Below, in pieces: positions 14,651-25,500 of a stretch of DNA of 64,000 nucleotides. Made by a program: the position numbers and the translations under genes. The DNA is from Flavobacterium flabelliforme. Its GTDB lineage: Bacteria; Bacteroidota; Bacteroidia; Flavobacteriales; Flavobacteriaceae. The first letter of the stretch is position 1. Each line of letters begins with the position of its first letter. The stretch is taken from assembly GCF_017948675.1 (NCBI RefSeq), contig NZ_JAGFBU010000002.1, positions 478,939-542,938 of the forward strand, read 5' to 3'. The notes below the pieces were generated by a model, which was given only the letters and a program-made list of their open reading frames with translations, was not told the origin of the DNA and did no database searches.

Positions 14651-16204
14651 ATGATGACGAAAGATGAAATAGCGCCTACGATTGCTATAACCTCAAATGA
14701 AATTGACAGATGTATCGCCATTTTGTCACAGTTAAATACTGATACCGATCAAATATTTGATATTGAAAAAGAGCAAAGAACAGCTTTGATAAAAGCAGCG
14801 GGACAGTTTTCGAGACCAGATCGTGATGAGCTTTCTCGCAGAAAAAAGGACGGAAGATTAGTGGCAAAACGCAAGAAAGAAAAGCAAGATAAAACGGCAC
14901 GTAAAGAAACCGGAATTCGTTATGCTCGTGAAGCTAGTGTGTTTGTAGCTCCAAAATTATTGGCTTTTAATGAGCTTAATAGCAAAGAGCAATTAGAATT
15001 AGAAACCCCTAGAAATTGTTATGTATGTAAAACACCATTTACAAAGATGCATCACTTTTATGATACGATGTGTACCGATTGTGGTGATTTTAATTATGCC
15101 AAACGTTTTCAAACTGCCGATGTAAAAGGACAAGTAGCAGTAATTACGGGATCTCGACTTAAAATTGGATACCACATCACACTAATGCTTTTGCGCGGTG
15201 GAGCAACGGTGATTGCAACAACTCGTTTTCCGGTGGATTCGGCTTTGCGTTTTTCTAAAGAACCCGATTTTATAGATTGGGGACATCGCTTAAAAATACA
15301 TGGATTGGATTTAAGACATATTCCAAGTGTCGAAATATTCTGCAATTTTATAGAACAGAAATACGAAAGATTGGATATTCTAATTAATAATGCGGCACAA
15401 ACGGTACGACGTCCTGCAGGGTTTTATACTCATTTGATGCAGAATGAAGAACGCTTACTTTCTGATTTGCCCAAACAAGCACAAGAATTATTATTAGATC
15501 ATACGAATTGTTTGGATGAATTGAAGATATTGACTTCTGGCGCCTCTTCCAATCAAAATATGCCAGTAACTTGGCACGGACCAGAACCTGGAATTGGTTT
15601 GCGAGCTTCGGCTAAATTATCTCAAATTCCGTATTCATTTGATAATGCCTTAGTGGCAAATGAAGTTTTTCCAGAAGGAGAACTTGATGCCGACTTGCAG
15701 CAAGTCGATTTAAGGAAAACAAATAGTTGGCGATTGAAATTAGGTCAAATAGAAACTACTGAAATGATCGAAGTACAACTCGTTAATTCGGTAGCGCCTT
15801 TTGTATTATGCAACCGCCTTTCTGAAGTGATGAAAAAAGAAATTACAGGAAAAAAACACATTATAAACGTTTCTGCCATGGAAGGGAAGTTTCATCGCTT
15901 TTTTAAAGAAGCGCGTCATCCACACACGAACATGGCGAAAGCGGCGCTAAATATGCTTACTCACACGGCAGCAGGAGAATTAGCTAAAGTTGGAATTTTT
16001 ATGAACGCCGTTGATACCGGTTGGGTAACTGACGAAGATCCGGCTGAGTTAGCCAAAAAGAAACAAGAAGAGGAAGATTTTCAGCCACCATTGGATATTG
16101 TTGATGGTGCAGCCCGAGTAATGGATCCGCTTTTTGACGGAATTAATACAGGGAAACATTGGTGCGGTAAATTCTTAAAAGACTACAATCCGATTCCTTG
16201 GTGA
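14651..16204 (+). CDS. Zinc-ribbon / short-chain dehydrogenase fusion, atypical active site
   Basis: This 517-residue protein has three parts. Residues 1-120 are charged and helical, with a basic patch near 65-85 ([19 protein letters not shown]). Residues about 122-143 hold a CxxC-14-CxxC metal site (CYVCKTPF, then MCTDC). The rest is an SDR fold: [12 protein letters not shown] is the NAD(P) loop, NNAAQ the NNAG-like motif, NVSAMEG the catalytic serine, and NAVDTGWV the usual post-active-site motif. The YxxxK motif has become TNMAK, so the catalytic Tyr is replaced by Thr, and there is an insert of about 100 residues before it. Substrate unknown. Either ATG at 14651 or 14654 would serve as start. 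Confidence 0.8.
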   Translation: MMTKDEIAPTIAITSNEIDRCIAILSQLNTDTDQIFDIEKEQRTALIKAAGQFSRPDRDELSRRKKDGRLVAKRKKEKQDKTARKETGIRYAREASVFVAPKLLAFNELNSKEQLELETPRNCYVCKTPFTKMHHFYDTMCTDCGDFNYAKRFQTADVKGQVAVITGSRLKIGYHITLMLLRGGATVIATTRFPVDSALRFSKEPDFIDWGHRLKIHGLDLRHIPSVEIFCNFIEQKYERLDILINNAAQTVRRPAGFYTHLMQNEERLLSDLPKQAQELLLDHTNCLDELKILTSGASSNQNMPVTWHGPEPGIGLRASAKLSQIPYSFDNALVANEVFPEGELDADLQQVDLRKTNSWRLKLGQIETTEMIEVQLVNSVAPFVLCNRLSEVMKKEITGKKHIINVSAMEGKFHRFFKEARHPHTNMAKAALNMLTHTAAGELAKVGIFMNAVDTGWVTDEDPAELAKKKQEEEDFQPPLDIVDGAARVMDPLFDGINTGKHWCGKFLKDYNPIPW

Positions 16205-16221
16205 AAAGATAACATTCAATA

Positions 16222-16262
16222 AAAAAACCACAACTTAATCTAATTCTGTTGTGGTTTTTTAT
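16222..16262 (+). terminator. Terminator of the SDR gene
   Basis: AAAAAACCACAAC (16222-16234) and GTTGTGGTTTTTT (16248-16260) form a 13-base stem with a T-run, starting 18 bases after the stop. It can act in both directions. Confidence 0.85.
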
Positions 16263-16289
16263 TATAAATTATCGAAATACTGTAAATAA

Positions 16290-16448
16290 TTACTTGAATT
16301 CATTTGTAATTTTAGCATGTCTTTTATCATAATTGGCGCAATCTTTTCCTAATTTAAATATGAAAAAAAATACAATACCTGCCAGAATAATAGTTGGTAT
16401 TAACTTAATTTCTTTATTTAGAAAAAATTTAGAATTGTATTTTTTCAT
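16290..16448 (-). CDS. Small single-pass membrane protein (52 residues)
   Basis: A short open frame from an ATG gives MKKYNSKFFLNKEIKLIP, then a hydrophobic helix TIILAGIVFFFIFKLG, then a charged tail KDCANYDKRHAKITNEFK. The Lys-rich start, the single membrane segment and the charged end look like a real small membrane protein and not noise. The frame stops just inside the terminator region of the SDR gene on the opposite strand. No strong promoter or partner gene is visible. Homologues in related genomes would settle whether it is real. Confidence 0.45.
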   Translation of the reverse strand: MKKYNSKFFLNKEIKLIPTIILAGIVFFFIFKLGKDCANYDKRHAKITNEFK

Positions 16449-16609
16449 AATTTGTTTTATTGAGTGATTTTAAAACTTCTTGTTGTCTCTTCGTTTGCCA
16501 TGGTTGGAAAATTTAGAAGTAGAGTGTTTATGCTAAGTAACGATATAAATAAAAACTGTAATCCCATTAAAGCCTTACTTACTGAAAACGGATGTTTTAC
16601 GTTTCTTTT

Positions 16610-17050
16610 TTATTCTTTCAATATTTGCTTTAAATGATATTCTAAATGAACAACATAATCAATTATTAAAAATTCCAAAGTCAAATTTTTATCGTTAATT
16701 TTTATTTCTCGTATTAAATTTTCTTTTGTTATTCTTTTGATGATTTCAATGAGTTGTTTATTGTAAACTTTCCAAAAGGAAATTATTTGTTCTTTTTCAA
16801 TTTCTTGATAGAAATTATATTCATTCCATTTATTTTGATCATACTTTATTTCTGGATTTTCTTCAAATTGTCCACGTATAAATCTTTGATGATTATTTGT
16901 AGCGCTATCAATTAAATGTCCAATAATTTGTTTTTTACTCCACTTATTTGCAGAGTGTTTTTTAGAAAAAATTTCATCTTCAATTTTACTAAGAATTTCA
17001 GGAATTGTTTCAGTTAAATGTTCAAGTCGACTAATTGATTGTTGAAGCAT
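16610..17050 (-). CDS. DinB-like superfamily protein
   Basis: The 146-residue protein is a four-helix bundle of the DinB/YfiT type. The metal-ligand histidines are at the expected places: GHLIDSATNNHQRF (about residues 44-57) and VVHLEYHLKQIL near the C-terminus. Family members include bacillithiol- and mycothiol-dependent S-transferases. bshB1, 23 kb away in this window, shows that the cell makes bacillithiol, so a thiol-transferase role is possible but unproven. It stands alone with no clear promoter box. Confidence 0.75.
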   Translation of the reverse strand: MLQQSISRLEHLTETIPEILSKIEDEIFSKKHSANKWSKKQIIGHLIDSATNNHQRFIRGQFEENPEIKYDQNKWNEYNFYQEIEKEQIISFWKVYNKQLIEIIKRITKENLIREIKINDKNLTLEFLIIDYVVHLEYHLKQILKE

Positions 17051-17201
17051 CTTTTTATTTTATCAAATTTTTAACATTTTCAAATTTTCTCATTTTTGTA
17101 AAAATAGCAAAATTGCTGTATTAATATTTTACAATTATTAACGAATTTTTTTTTAAACTATATAAAGCACTAATGATCCAGAATTTGTGCAGTTTAAATA
17201 A

Positions 17202-18731
17202 TTAATTTATAGCTTTAAAACGCTTCATTTCTTCTTGTGGTTCTATAGCATTATATTGTTTCCAAATACTAGCATCGTAGGATTTTACATTTAGAAATTT
17301 AAAGTCAACTTCTTTTATTTTTTCAATTGTTTCAGTAGCTATTTTTGATCTTGATATGTTTAGGAATTCAGTAGTAGAGTTTGCGTTTCCCTCTATTTTC
17401 ATGTCAAGTGAAAGTACATCTTTCTCTCCTTTGGCTAACTCAATAAATTTTAATGGGCGATTCACATAAAAATACATTCCTGAATCTATTGTTGCATATT
17501 GCAAATAATAGCCGTTTCCTTCTGATTTTTTTTGAAAAATAATTGTTCCCTTGCTCACATTCTGAGACACTTTGATGCCCAATAGCAATTTCATGTTAAA
17601 ACCCTCTAGTTTCTCGCCTTCATCTAAGGTATAGTCTACTCTTAATACAGCATAGTCGTTTTCTGAAACATATAATTTTCCTGAAAACTTTGCTTTACTT
17701 CTTCTAGGTTTAAAGGTTATAACATAGGCAAATTCATTATCAGCAAAATAAGTCGTTCCTTCGTAGGTATAATTATAAAGATCTGGATCTGTTATAAAAT
17801 TAAATTTCTTGGTCTGAGCAAAGTTGTTTTGTGACAAAAATGATGTAATATTCCTTTTAGCGCTAGTCAACTGATTGGTTGCTTCAACACCTATTTTTTT
17901 ATTTTTTCTGCTATTAAAATCTTTTCGCAAAGAGATGGAATCACGAGAGCCAAAAAGTCCACTTTTTACTCGATAATATTTAGTAGAATCAAGGTGTTGC
18001 AACATCATATTCATCGCTTTTTTTTCTAAATCCTCAGAGGAAGTAGCGCTACCTTCATTTTTTAACTTGGTTGCTTTTAAAACTTCTAATTTTGATACGA
18101 ATGAAGTTTTGCTTTCTTTTTTTACATTGGTGGTGTAATAATTACCAAGAATATCCGTAAATTCTTTAGGCGGGTGAGTAATTAGATTATTAGAAAAATT
18201 TTTGATATCAGCATTTGCTTTTTGAAGGGTTTGTTTGGTAAATCCTGTTGATTTTTCTATTTCCACATCAATTGTCTTAGGTTTGAAATAGTCCGATCGT
18301 CTGTAAAACACCATGTCTTTTGATGGTGCACCATCACTTACATAATTGCTTTTCAAGTTGGCTTTGACATTCGCCATAATCTGATCAGGATTTGGTTTTA
18401 CGTTGGATATAGTAACATCATTCAATTCATAAACAGCGGGAACAAGTTGAATAATAAAATTTGATTTTTGCAAGTCAGCCACATTAATTTGCTGATTGGC
18501 ATATCCTAAATAGGAAATACTAAGTTTTGTTTGCTCTGAGCTATTACTTTCTGAAAGTGTAAAAAAACCTTCGGCATTAGAAACTAAATTTTCAGAATCG
18601 TTTACTCTGATATTCGCATAGGGAATGCTTTCTTGAGTAGTGGCATCTATTATTTTACCTTTGATGTTCTGTGCAACTCCTATTTGATGAAGCAATAAAA
18701 GTAGAAACGATTGGATGATGATTTTTTGCAT
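17202..18731 (-). CDS. Exported protein with carboxypeptidase-regulatory-like domain
   Basis: The 509-residue protein begins with a signal peptide (MQKIIIQSFLLLLLHQIGVAQ). Residues about 23-105 form a CarboxypepD_reg-like beta domain (KGKIIDATTQESIPYANIRV, then GFFTLSES), the kind found at the front of TonB-dependent receptors and many Bacteroidota surface proteins. The remaining 400 residues are rich in beta strand and contain no enzyme motif I recognise; they lack a TonB plug and barrel. It is likely periplasmic or outer-membrane associated, perhaps cell-envelope maintenance, but this is only inference. A TATATTTG box lies about 95 bases upstream. Confidence 0.7.
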   Translation of the reverse strand: MQKIIIQSFLLLLLHQIGVAQNIKGKIIDATTQESIPYANIRVNDSENLVSNAEGFFTLSESNSSEQTKLSISYLGYANQQINVADLQKSNFIIQLVPAVYELNDVTISNVKPNPDQIMANVKANLKSNYVSDGAPSKDMVFYRRSDYFKPKTIDVEIEKSTGFTKQTLQKANADIKNFSNNLITHPPKEFTDILGNYYTTNVKKESKTSFVSKLEVLKATKLKNEGSATSSEDLEKKAMNMMLQHLDSTKYYRVKSGLFGSRDSISLRKDFNSRKNKKIGVEATNQLTSAKRNITSFLSQNNFAQTKKFNFITDPDLYNYTYEGTTYFADNEFAYVITFKPRRSKAKFSGKLYVSENDYAVLRVDYTLDEGEKLEGFNMKLLLGIKVSQNVSKGTIIFQKKSEGNGYYLQYATIDSGMYFYVNRPLKFIELAKGEKDVLSLDMKIEGNANSTTEFLNISRSKIATETIEKIKEVDFKFLNVKSYDASIWKQYNAIEPQEEMKRFKAIN

Positions 18732-18824
18732 TTTTTTGAATAATTGATTTGATGATTAATGATGTTTTCTAATTCAGCGCCTTATTGAATTGATTATAAG
18801 ATACTATCGTTCTTTTTAGCGTTC

Positions 18825-18832
18825 CAAATATA
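18825..18832 (-). promoter_or_regulatory. -7 promoter element before the CarboxypepD_reg gene
   Basis: The minus strand reads TATATTTG, implying a leader of roughly 85 bases. Confidence 0.4.
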
Positions 18833-18910
18833 GAAGATATTACGGCATACTAATTATTAGTGTAACAGTTTATTAACATTTTTCTTACGAGTAAAACTTT
18901 TTTTTATAAA

Positions 18911-18960
18911 AAAGAAACCCAAATAACTTTAGTTTTGACTAAAATTATTTGGGTTTTTTA
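18911..18960 (-). terminator. Terminator of the ABC-F gene
   Basis: AAACCCAAATAA (18915-18926) pairs with TTATTTGGGTTT after an inner CTAAA/TTTAG stem. It works on either strand and separates the ABC-F gene from the next gene. Confidence 0.75.
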
Positions 18961-19002
18961 ATACTAAATAGAAATACTATTTGTGTTGGGACATAAGAAG
19001 TT

Positions 19003-20865
19003 TTATCCTTCCATCTTAGCACTCAATTCAAACCAGCGTTCTTCTTTTGCTTCTATTTTGTTTATGATATTTTGCAATTCATTTGCCTTTTTTTCGATAC
19101 TATCATCAGCTACTTTTCCTTCTGCAAAAAGCTGTTCAATCGAAATTTTTTGAGCTTCTAAATCCTTAATTTCTTTTTCCGTTTTCTGATATTCTTTTTG
19201 CTCGTTGAAAGTTAAGTTTCCAGTAGGATTATTTTGTTTCCAATCTTTCTTCTCGGCTTTATTTTCCTCTTTTTGAGCCACATCAGTACTGTCTTCATAG
19301 GCTCTAAAATCAGAATAGTTACCTGGAAAATTTTCTACCACTCCTTGACCTCTAAAGATGAACAAGTGATCTACAATTTTATCCATAAAATAACGGTCAT
19401 GCGACACTACTAAAAGACATCCAGGATAGTCTAAAAGGAAGCTTTCTAGCACGTTTAACGTCACAATATCCAAGTCATTTGTTGGCTCATCCAGAATCAA
19501 AAAGTTTGGATTCTGAATCAAAACCGTACACAAATACAGTCGTTTTAATTCTCCACCACTCAATCGATCTACAAAATCATATTGTTTTTTGGCGTCAAAA
19601 AGAAAACGTTCCAGTAACTGTGAAGCCGAAATTAATTTTCCTTTCATCAACGGAATAAATTCTCCGTATTCCTTGATCACATCAATAACACGTTGTCCTG
19701 GTTTTGGGTTAATACCGCTTTGCGTATAATAACCTAATTTTATAGTTTCTCCAATGACTACTTTTCCACCATCAAGCGGTAAAGTACCGGTCAATAAATT
19801 TAGGAAAGTCGATTTACCCGTTCCGTTTTTACCAATGATTCCGATACGTTCTCCGGGTTGAAAATCGAAACTAAAATTATCCATGATCACATGATCTTTG
19901 AATTTTTTAGAGATTTTGTGAAGCTCAATAATCTTGCTTCCCATACGCTCCATATTTATTTCAAGCTCTACTTTGTTTTCACGGCGACGGCTTTGTGCTT
20001 TCTCCTTAATATCGTAAAAATCGTCTTGACGCGATTTAGATTTAGTTGTTCTCGCTTTTGGTTGACGGCGCATCCATTCTAATTCTTTTACGAATAGGTT
20101 TTGTGCTTTATCCACACTCGCATTTTCAGATGCAATGCGTTCCTCTTTTTTCTCTAAATAATACGAGTAATTCCCTTTGTAGTTGTATAATTTCCCATTA
20201 TCAAGTTCGATGATTTCATTACATACACGTTCCAAGAAGAAACGGTCGTGCGTCACCATAAATAAGGTAATATTTTCTTTGGCAAAATAACTTTCTAACC
20301 ATTCGATCATCTCTAAATCTAAGTGATTCGTAGGTTCATCCAAGATTAATAAATCAGGACGATTGATCAATATAATAGCTAATGACAAACGCTTTTTCTG
20401 TCCACCTGAAAGGTTTTTTACTTTCAGTTTGAAATCTTCTAATTTCAACTTGAACAAGATTTGTTTGTATTGCGTTTCAAAATCCCATGCATTATGCTGG
20501 TCCATTCCGTCAAAAGCTTTTTGGTACGCTTCTTCATCTTCTGGATTTTCTAATGCTTTTTCGTAGGCTTCAATCACCTTTAAAATCTCATTATCCGACG
20601 CAAAAATGCTTTCTTCAATAGTTAATTCCTCTTGCAGATTATTGTTTTGCGACAAGAATGCCATTCTAATTCCTTTTCTCAAAACTACTTGACCTGTATC
20701 TGATTCTTCCAAACCATTAATGATACTCATAATTGTAGTTTTTCCAGAGCCGTTTTTGGCTATAAAGGCAATTTTTTGGTCTTTGTTAATCCCAAAAGAA
20801 ATGTTTTCAAAAAGTGTTCTTTCTCCAAAAGACTTGGAAATATTTTCAACTGATAAGTAATTCAC
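19003..20865 (-). CDS. ABC-F family ATPase, Uup type
   Basis: This soluble 620-residue protein has two ABC cassettes and no membrane segment. The first has Walker A AKNGSGKTT and signature LSGGQKKRLSLA; the second has GKNGTGKST and LSGGELKRLYL. Both carry Walker B plus the EPTN-H-DL motif of ABC-F proteins. The linker with EWMRRQPKARTTKSKSRQD and the C-terminal Lys/Glu coiled coil (about 540-620) point to the Uup subfamily, which acts on ribosomes or DNA structures and not in transport. A TACTTTTG box is 17 bases upstream of the ATG. Single-gene unit. Confidence 0.92.
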   Translation of the reverse strand: MNYLSVENISKSFGERTLFENISFGINKDQKIAFIAKNGSGKTTIMSIINGLEESDTGQVVLRKGIRMAFLSQNNNLQEELTIEESIFASDNEILKVIEAYEKALENPEDEEAYQKAFDGMDQHNAWDFETQYKQILFKLKLEDFKLKVKNLSGGQKKRLSLAIILINRPDLLILDEPTNHLDLEMIEWLESYFAKENITLFMVTHDRFFLERVCNEIIELDNGKLYNYKGNYSYYLEKKEERIASENASVDKAQNLFVKELEWMRRQPKARTTKSKSRQDDFYDIKEKAQSRRRENKVELEINMERMGSKIIELHKISKKFKDHVIMDNFSFDFQPGERIGIIGKNGTGKSTFLNLLTGTLPLDGGKVVIGETIKLGYYTQSGINPKPGQRVIDVIKEYGEFIPLMKGKLISASQLLERFLFDAKKQYDFVDRLSGGELKRLYLCTVLIQNPNFLILDEPTNDLDIVTLNVLESFLLDYPGCLLVVSHDRYFMDKIVDHLFIFRGQGVVENFPGNYSDFRAYEDSTDVAQKEENKAEKKDWKQNNPTGNLTFNEQKEYQKTEKEIKDLEAQKISIEQLFAEGKVADDSIEKKANELQNIINKIEAKEERWFELSAKMEG

Positions 20866-20881
20866 AATGCTAATTTTTTTG

Positions 20882-20889
20882 CAAAAGTA
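20882..20889 (-). promoter_or_regulatory. -7 promoter element of the ABC-F gene
   Basis: The minus strand reads TACTTTTG, an exact TAnnTTTG match, close to the start at 20865. Confidence 0.45.
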
Positions 20890-21233
20890 AGCTATTAAAT
20901 GACTAATTGCGAATTGTTTATTTTAATATGACTTTTTGTCTCTAAAGTGTTGAGATATTTTGATAAAATACGCATTGATTTATTAATTCGGTTTTGTTTT
21001 ACTCTTATAATCTCTATTAGAATAAAGGCGTATGTTGATTTTTTTTTTTTTAATCTTTTGTTTTTAATATATAAGGTCTTAGAGTAATAAATTTTAAATT
21101 GGTAAATGAATCTATTTAATGTTTCAATAATTAAAAATAATAGTATAAGATTTAAGGTAAACTTTGACTTTTAAACATGGGAATTATGTAATTATCTTAC
21201 TCTGTTTTGAAAGAATATTTTGTATTTTTTTTA

Positions 21234-21241
21234 TAAATTTG
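21234..21241 (+). promoter_or_regulatory. -7 promoter element of the signalling operon
   Basis: TAAATTTG is followed by a leader of about 100 bases to the ATG at 21344. A TTTG at 21206-21209 is 24 bases upstream, a longer spacing than usual. The 20866-21343 gap is otherwise very AT-rich with a run of 12 Ts near 21040 and nothing else recognisable. Confidence 0.4.
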
Positions 21242-21343
21242 GACGATTTATGAATTTTTTCAATTCATTTATTTTCAAACTTGATAACAATTTTCGGAAA
21301 GGTTTTACTTTAATTAAACCATACGATTTACCTCCCATATTAA

Positions 21344-22570
21344 ATGATATTAATTGTAGATGACATTGTAGCAAATATAATTGCCTTAAAAAAAACATTA
21401 GAATTGCACAATATCGATGTTGATACTGCAGAATCTGGTGAGGAAGCGCTTAAGAAAATTTTAAAAATTAATTATAGCCTGATTATAATGGATGTTCAGA
21501 TGCCTGGACTCGATGGCTTTGAAGTAGTAAAGATTTTATCGGGCAACAAAAAAACAAAAGACATACCGGTTATTTTTTTGTCGGCAATTAACATAGAAAA
21601 GAAATATATTTTTAAAGGTTACGAAACTGGCGCTGTAGATTATATAACAAAACCGGTAGATTCGGATTTGTTAATTCTAAAAGTAAAAACATTTATAAAA
21701 ATCTACGATCAGCAGAACGAATTGAAAGTGATGAAGGATTTACTTTCAAAAGAAATTGCTATTCGAACCGAAGCTCAAGATAATTTAGAAATGAAAATTA
21801 TTGAGAGAACTAAAGAATTAGTTTTAAAAAATGAAGAATTAGAATTCAAAAACCACGAATTACAGCAGTTTTCTTGGGTAGTTTCACATGATTTGAATGA
21901 ACCAATCCGAAAAATTCAAATCTTTATCGGAATTCTGAAAGACTTATATTTAAAGGACAATCCAAAAGCAATAGATTATGTAAATCGGACAATGAAATCG
22001 GCCGAGCGAATGCAAACTTTAATTAGTGATTTGCTAGCTTATTCGAGATTGTCGTCAAAAGTGGTTTTAGAAAAAACAGACTTAAATGTAGTTTTACAAG
22101 AAGTGCTTTCTGATTTTGATTATCAAATAGAAAATAAGAATGCCGTGGTAAAAATATGTGATTTACCCGTAATTGATAGTATTCCGAGTCAGTTAAGACA
22201 AGTGTTTCAGAACTTGATAGGAAATGCGCTCAAATTTTCAGGGAATGTTGCTATTCCTACTATAGAAATTAGTTCAGAATTAATTTTAACCAAGGATTTT
22301 GAAGGCCAAGCTTCACCAGAAGGTAAATTTTGCCGAATAACTATTTCTGACAATGGAATTGGTTTTGATGAAATTTATTTGGACCGAATTTTTGTTATTT
22401 TTCAAAGCTTAAATGATCGTTCTATTTACGAAGGAACCGGAATAGGACTTGCCATTTCTAAAAAAATAATGGAAAAACACAACGGACTGATTACTGCAAA
22501 AAGTCAATTAGGCAAAGGTGCTAGTTTTATCCTGGTTTTGCCATTACAACATGATATTCAAAACAATTAG
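21344..22570 (+). CDS. Receiver-histidine kinase protein (REC-HisKA-HATPase)
   Basis: This 408-residue soluble protein has a receiver domain first, with phosphoacceptor Asp50 in IIMDVQMPGLDG and the conserved Lys in ITKPVD. A coiled-coil linker (about 120-170) follows, then the dimerisation box VVSHDLNEPIRK with His182, then the ATP-binding domain: N-box QNLIGNALKFSG, G1 DNGIGFD, G2 GTGIGLAISKK. The REC-before-kinase order means it probably receives phosphate or a signal from another protein and then acts as a kinase, as in phytochrome-type relays. It leads a five-gene operon; the next gene starts ten bases after its stop. Confidence 0.9.
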   Translation: MILIVDDIVANIIALKKTLELHNIDVDTAESGEEALKKILKINYSLIIMDVQMPGLDGFEVVKILSGNKKTKDIPVIFLSAINIEKKYIFKGYETGAVDYITKPVDSDLLILKVKTFIKIYDQQNELKVMKDLLSKEIAIRTEAQDNLEMKIIERTKELVLKNEELEFKNHELQQFSWVVSHDLNEPIRKIQIFIGILKDLYLKDNPKAIDYVNRTMKSAERMQTLISDLLAYSRLSSKVVLEKTDLNVVLQEVLSDFDYQIENKNAVVKICDLPVIDSIPSQLRQVFQNLIGNALKFSGNVAIPTIEISSELILTKDFEGQASPEGKFCRITISDNGIGFDEIYLDRIFVIFQSLNDRSIYEGTGIGLAISKKIMEKHNGLITAKSQLGKGASFILVLPLQHDIQNN

Positions 22571-22580
22571 ATTAAAATTT

Positions 22581-25500
22581 ATGAGAAGTAATTTTAAAAG
22601 AAATTTATTAATAAGTTCTACGATTTCATTGCTGGTATTAGTAGTAAGTTCTACAGCGTCTTATATTAGTATAAAAAAATTATTAGAAAGTGTTTATTGG
22701 GTCAATCATACTCAAGAGATTATTTATAATTTGAATCAGGGTGAAGCCGTATTAACGGACGGTCAAACTAGCATGCGCGGTTTTTTAATTACAGGAAACG
22801 AGCAGTTTGTTGATATGTATAAAAAAGCCGAATTGGAATCAAATATCTATTTTAACAAACTCGATGATCTGACAAAAAACAATTCTTTACAGCAAAAATC
22901 ACTAAAAGAATTAAAGGTTCTCCGAGCCAATTATTTTCAATATCTCAATAAGCAAATTGACAAAAAACGTCTTGGAAAATTGACAGCAACATTTGATCTT
23001 AATGAAGGGAAAATGTTGATGGACGAATTAAGAGAGAATTTTAAACAAGTAGAAAAAAATGAGCAAACGCAATTAAAAGATCGTAATCAGAGTTCACAAG
23101 ATTATGGTAGTTATAGTTTAATTCTAATTATTGTAGCATTTATCATAGCCTTTTTTATCTCAGTAATATTCTTAATTCGTATTTTAAGAGATTTTACAGA
23201 ACGTGCTAAATTGCAAGAAGAATTGTTGCAAAAAGATAAAGAAACAGCTCAAAGGATTGAAGCTATTAGCACTATTGCAGTAAATATAGCTAAAGGCAAT
23301 TATGATATCAAAGTAGATGATAGTAAGGCAGACGCATTAGGAAGTGTTGGTGATTCACTAAATAACATGAGTACTTCTTTAAAAAAATCTTTCACTTTAT
23401 TATCTGATAAAGAGTGGTTACAAGCGGGTATTGCTAATCTTAATAGTGTCATGTTGGGAGATAAAAATCTTGAGGAACTATCAAACGATATTATCGAGTT
23501 TTTGTGTGTTTACACCAATAGTAGTGCGGGTGCATTTTATGTTTTAGAAGGAGAAACACTTTTTGCAAAAGCAGGATATAGTTACGTTCCCAACAAAAAT
23601 AGAACACAAATTAAAAAAGGAGAAGGTTTACTTGGACAAACGATTGTTTCGGGAAAACTGCTAGAGATCAAAGGAGTTCCATCTGAAGATATTCAAATTA
23701 GTTATGCCTTAGGTGAAATAAAACCTACTCATATTGTTGCTTTACCATTAATAGATAATAAAGTAGAAGGAGCGCTAGAATTAGTTAGTATCACTGGTTT
23801 TACTAGCTTGCATTTAGAGTTTTTAAAAATTATTAGTAATAATATTGGAATTGCTTTAAAATCTACTCAGAATAGAAAAAGGGTACTCGAATTACTAGAA
23901 GAAACGGAGGCGCAATCTGAAGAATTACGCATTCAGCATAGTGAATTAGAGTCAATGAACGCAGAGTTAGAAACACAAACTGAAAAACTACAAGCCTCAG
24001 AAGAAGAATTAAGAGTACAACAAGAAGAATTGGAACAAACCAATGAAGAGCTTTCGGAACGCAGTATTTTATTAGAAGAAAAAAATACTGAAATTTTAAA
24101 AAAATCAGAAGCTTTAGAGTTGTCAACCCGCTACAAATCGGAGTTTTTAGCTAATATGTCACATGAATTACGTACTCCGTTAAACTCTATATTACTTTTA
24201 AGTAGGTTATTATCAGAGAATAATAATCAGAGTATGAACAGTGAGGAAATAGAATTTGCACAAGTAATTCAAAGTTCAGGAAATAGCTTGTTAGGACTAA
24301 TTGATGAAATTTTAGATTTATCTAAAATTGAAGCTGGAAAAATGGAGCTTGAGTTTATAGATGTTACCACGAAAGAAATAACAGATGGTTTATCTAGTTT
24401 GTTTACGCAAGTTGCCAAAGAAAAAAATATAGGCTTTGAAATTATTGCCAATGAAGCTCCTATTATTCTTAAAACAGATAAAATGCGTTTAGAACAGATT
24501 CTAAAAAACTTAATTTCTAATGCATTAAAATTTACCAATCGCGGTTCTGTAACACTAGAGATTAAAATAAATACTGATGATGACAAAATAATCTGTTTCA
24601 TTGTAAAAGATACTGGAATTGGAATTCCGTTAGACATGCAACCACTCGTTTTTGAAGCTTTTCAGCAAGCAGACGGTTCAACCAAAAGAAAATATGGCGG
24701 AACAGGTTTGGGCTTATCGATCAGTCGCGAATTGGCAAAATTACTTAGTGGCGAAATATTATTAAATAGTGTAGAAGGTGAAGGAAGTACTTTTACTTTA
24801 TGTTTGCCACGATTTGTATCTCAAAGTAGTAAAGTAGTAATTGATAAAAGACCGTTGCTAAGTATTCCTGAAAACAATACTATAGTAGAGAAAGAAACTA
24901 AGAAGAAATACATATCTGAAGTAATTCCAGAGGAGATAGAAGACGATAGAGATTCTATTTTATCTGGTGATAAAGTTATTTTGATTGTCGAAGATGATAT
25001 GAATTTTGCTAAATCACTTTTAGCATTTAGCAGGCAAAACGGCTATAAAACAGTTGTGGCTGTTCGAGGAGATTATGCCTTAAAGTTTGCTATTTTATAC
25101 AAACCAGTTGGAATACTCTTGGATATTGAGTTGCCTATAAAAAGTGGATGGGAAGTATTAGAGGAAATAAAAAATCACTCACAAACTAAGCACATTCCTG
25201 TTCATATTATGTCCTCACATAAATTAAAACAGGAAAGTTTGCTACAAGGTGCAGTTGACTTTCTTCATAAACCGGTTGCTTTTGATCGAATTCCAGAGGT
25301 TTTTACTCGAATAGAACATATCATTAGTAAGGAATCACAAAAAGTTTTAATTATAGAAGACAATCCCAAACATGCCAAAGCATTGGCTTTCTTTTTAGAA
25401 AATCACAATATCAATTCGGAGATAAAAAGTGAAGTTTCTGAAGGTTTAGACGCGCTAAATAAAAAAGATATCGATTGTGTAATCCTTGATATGGGAATTC

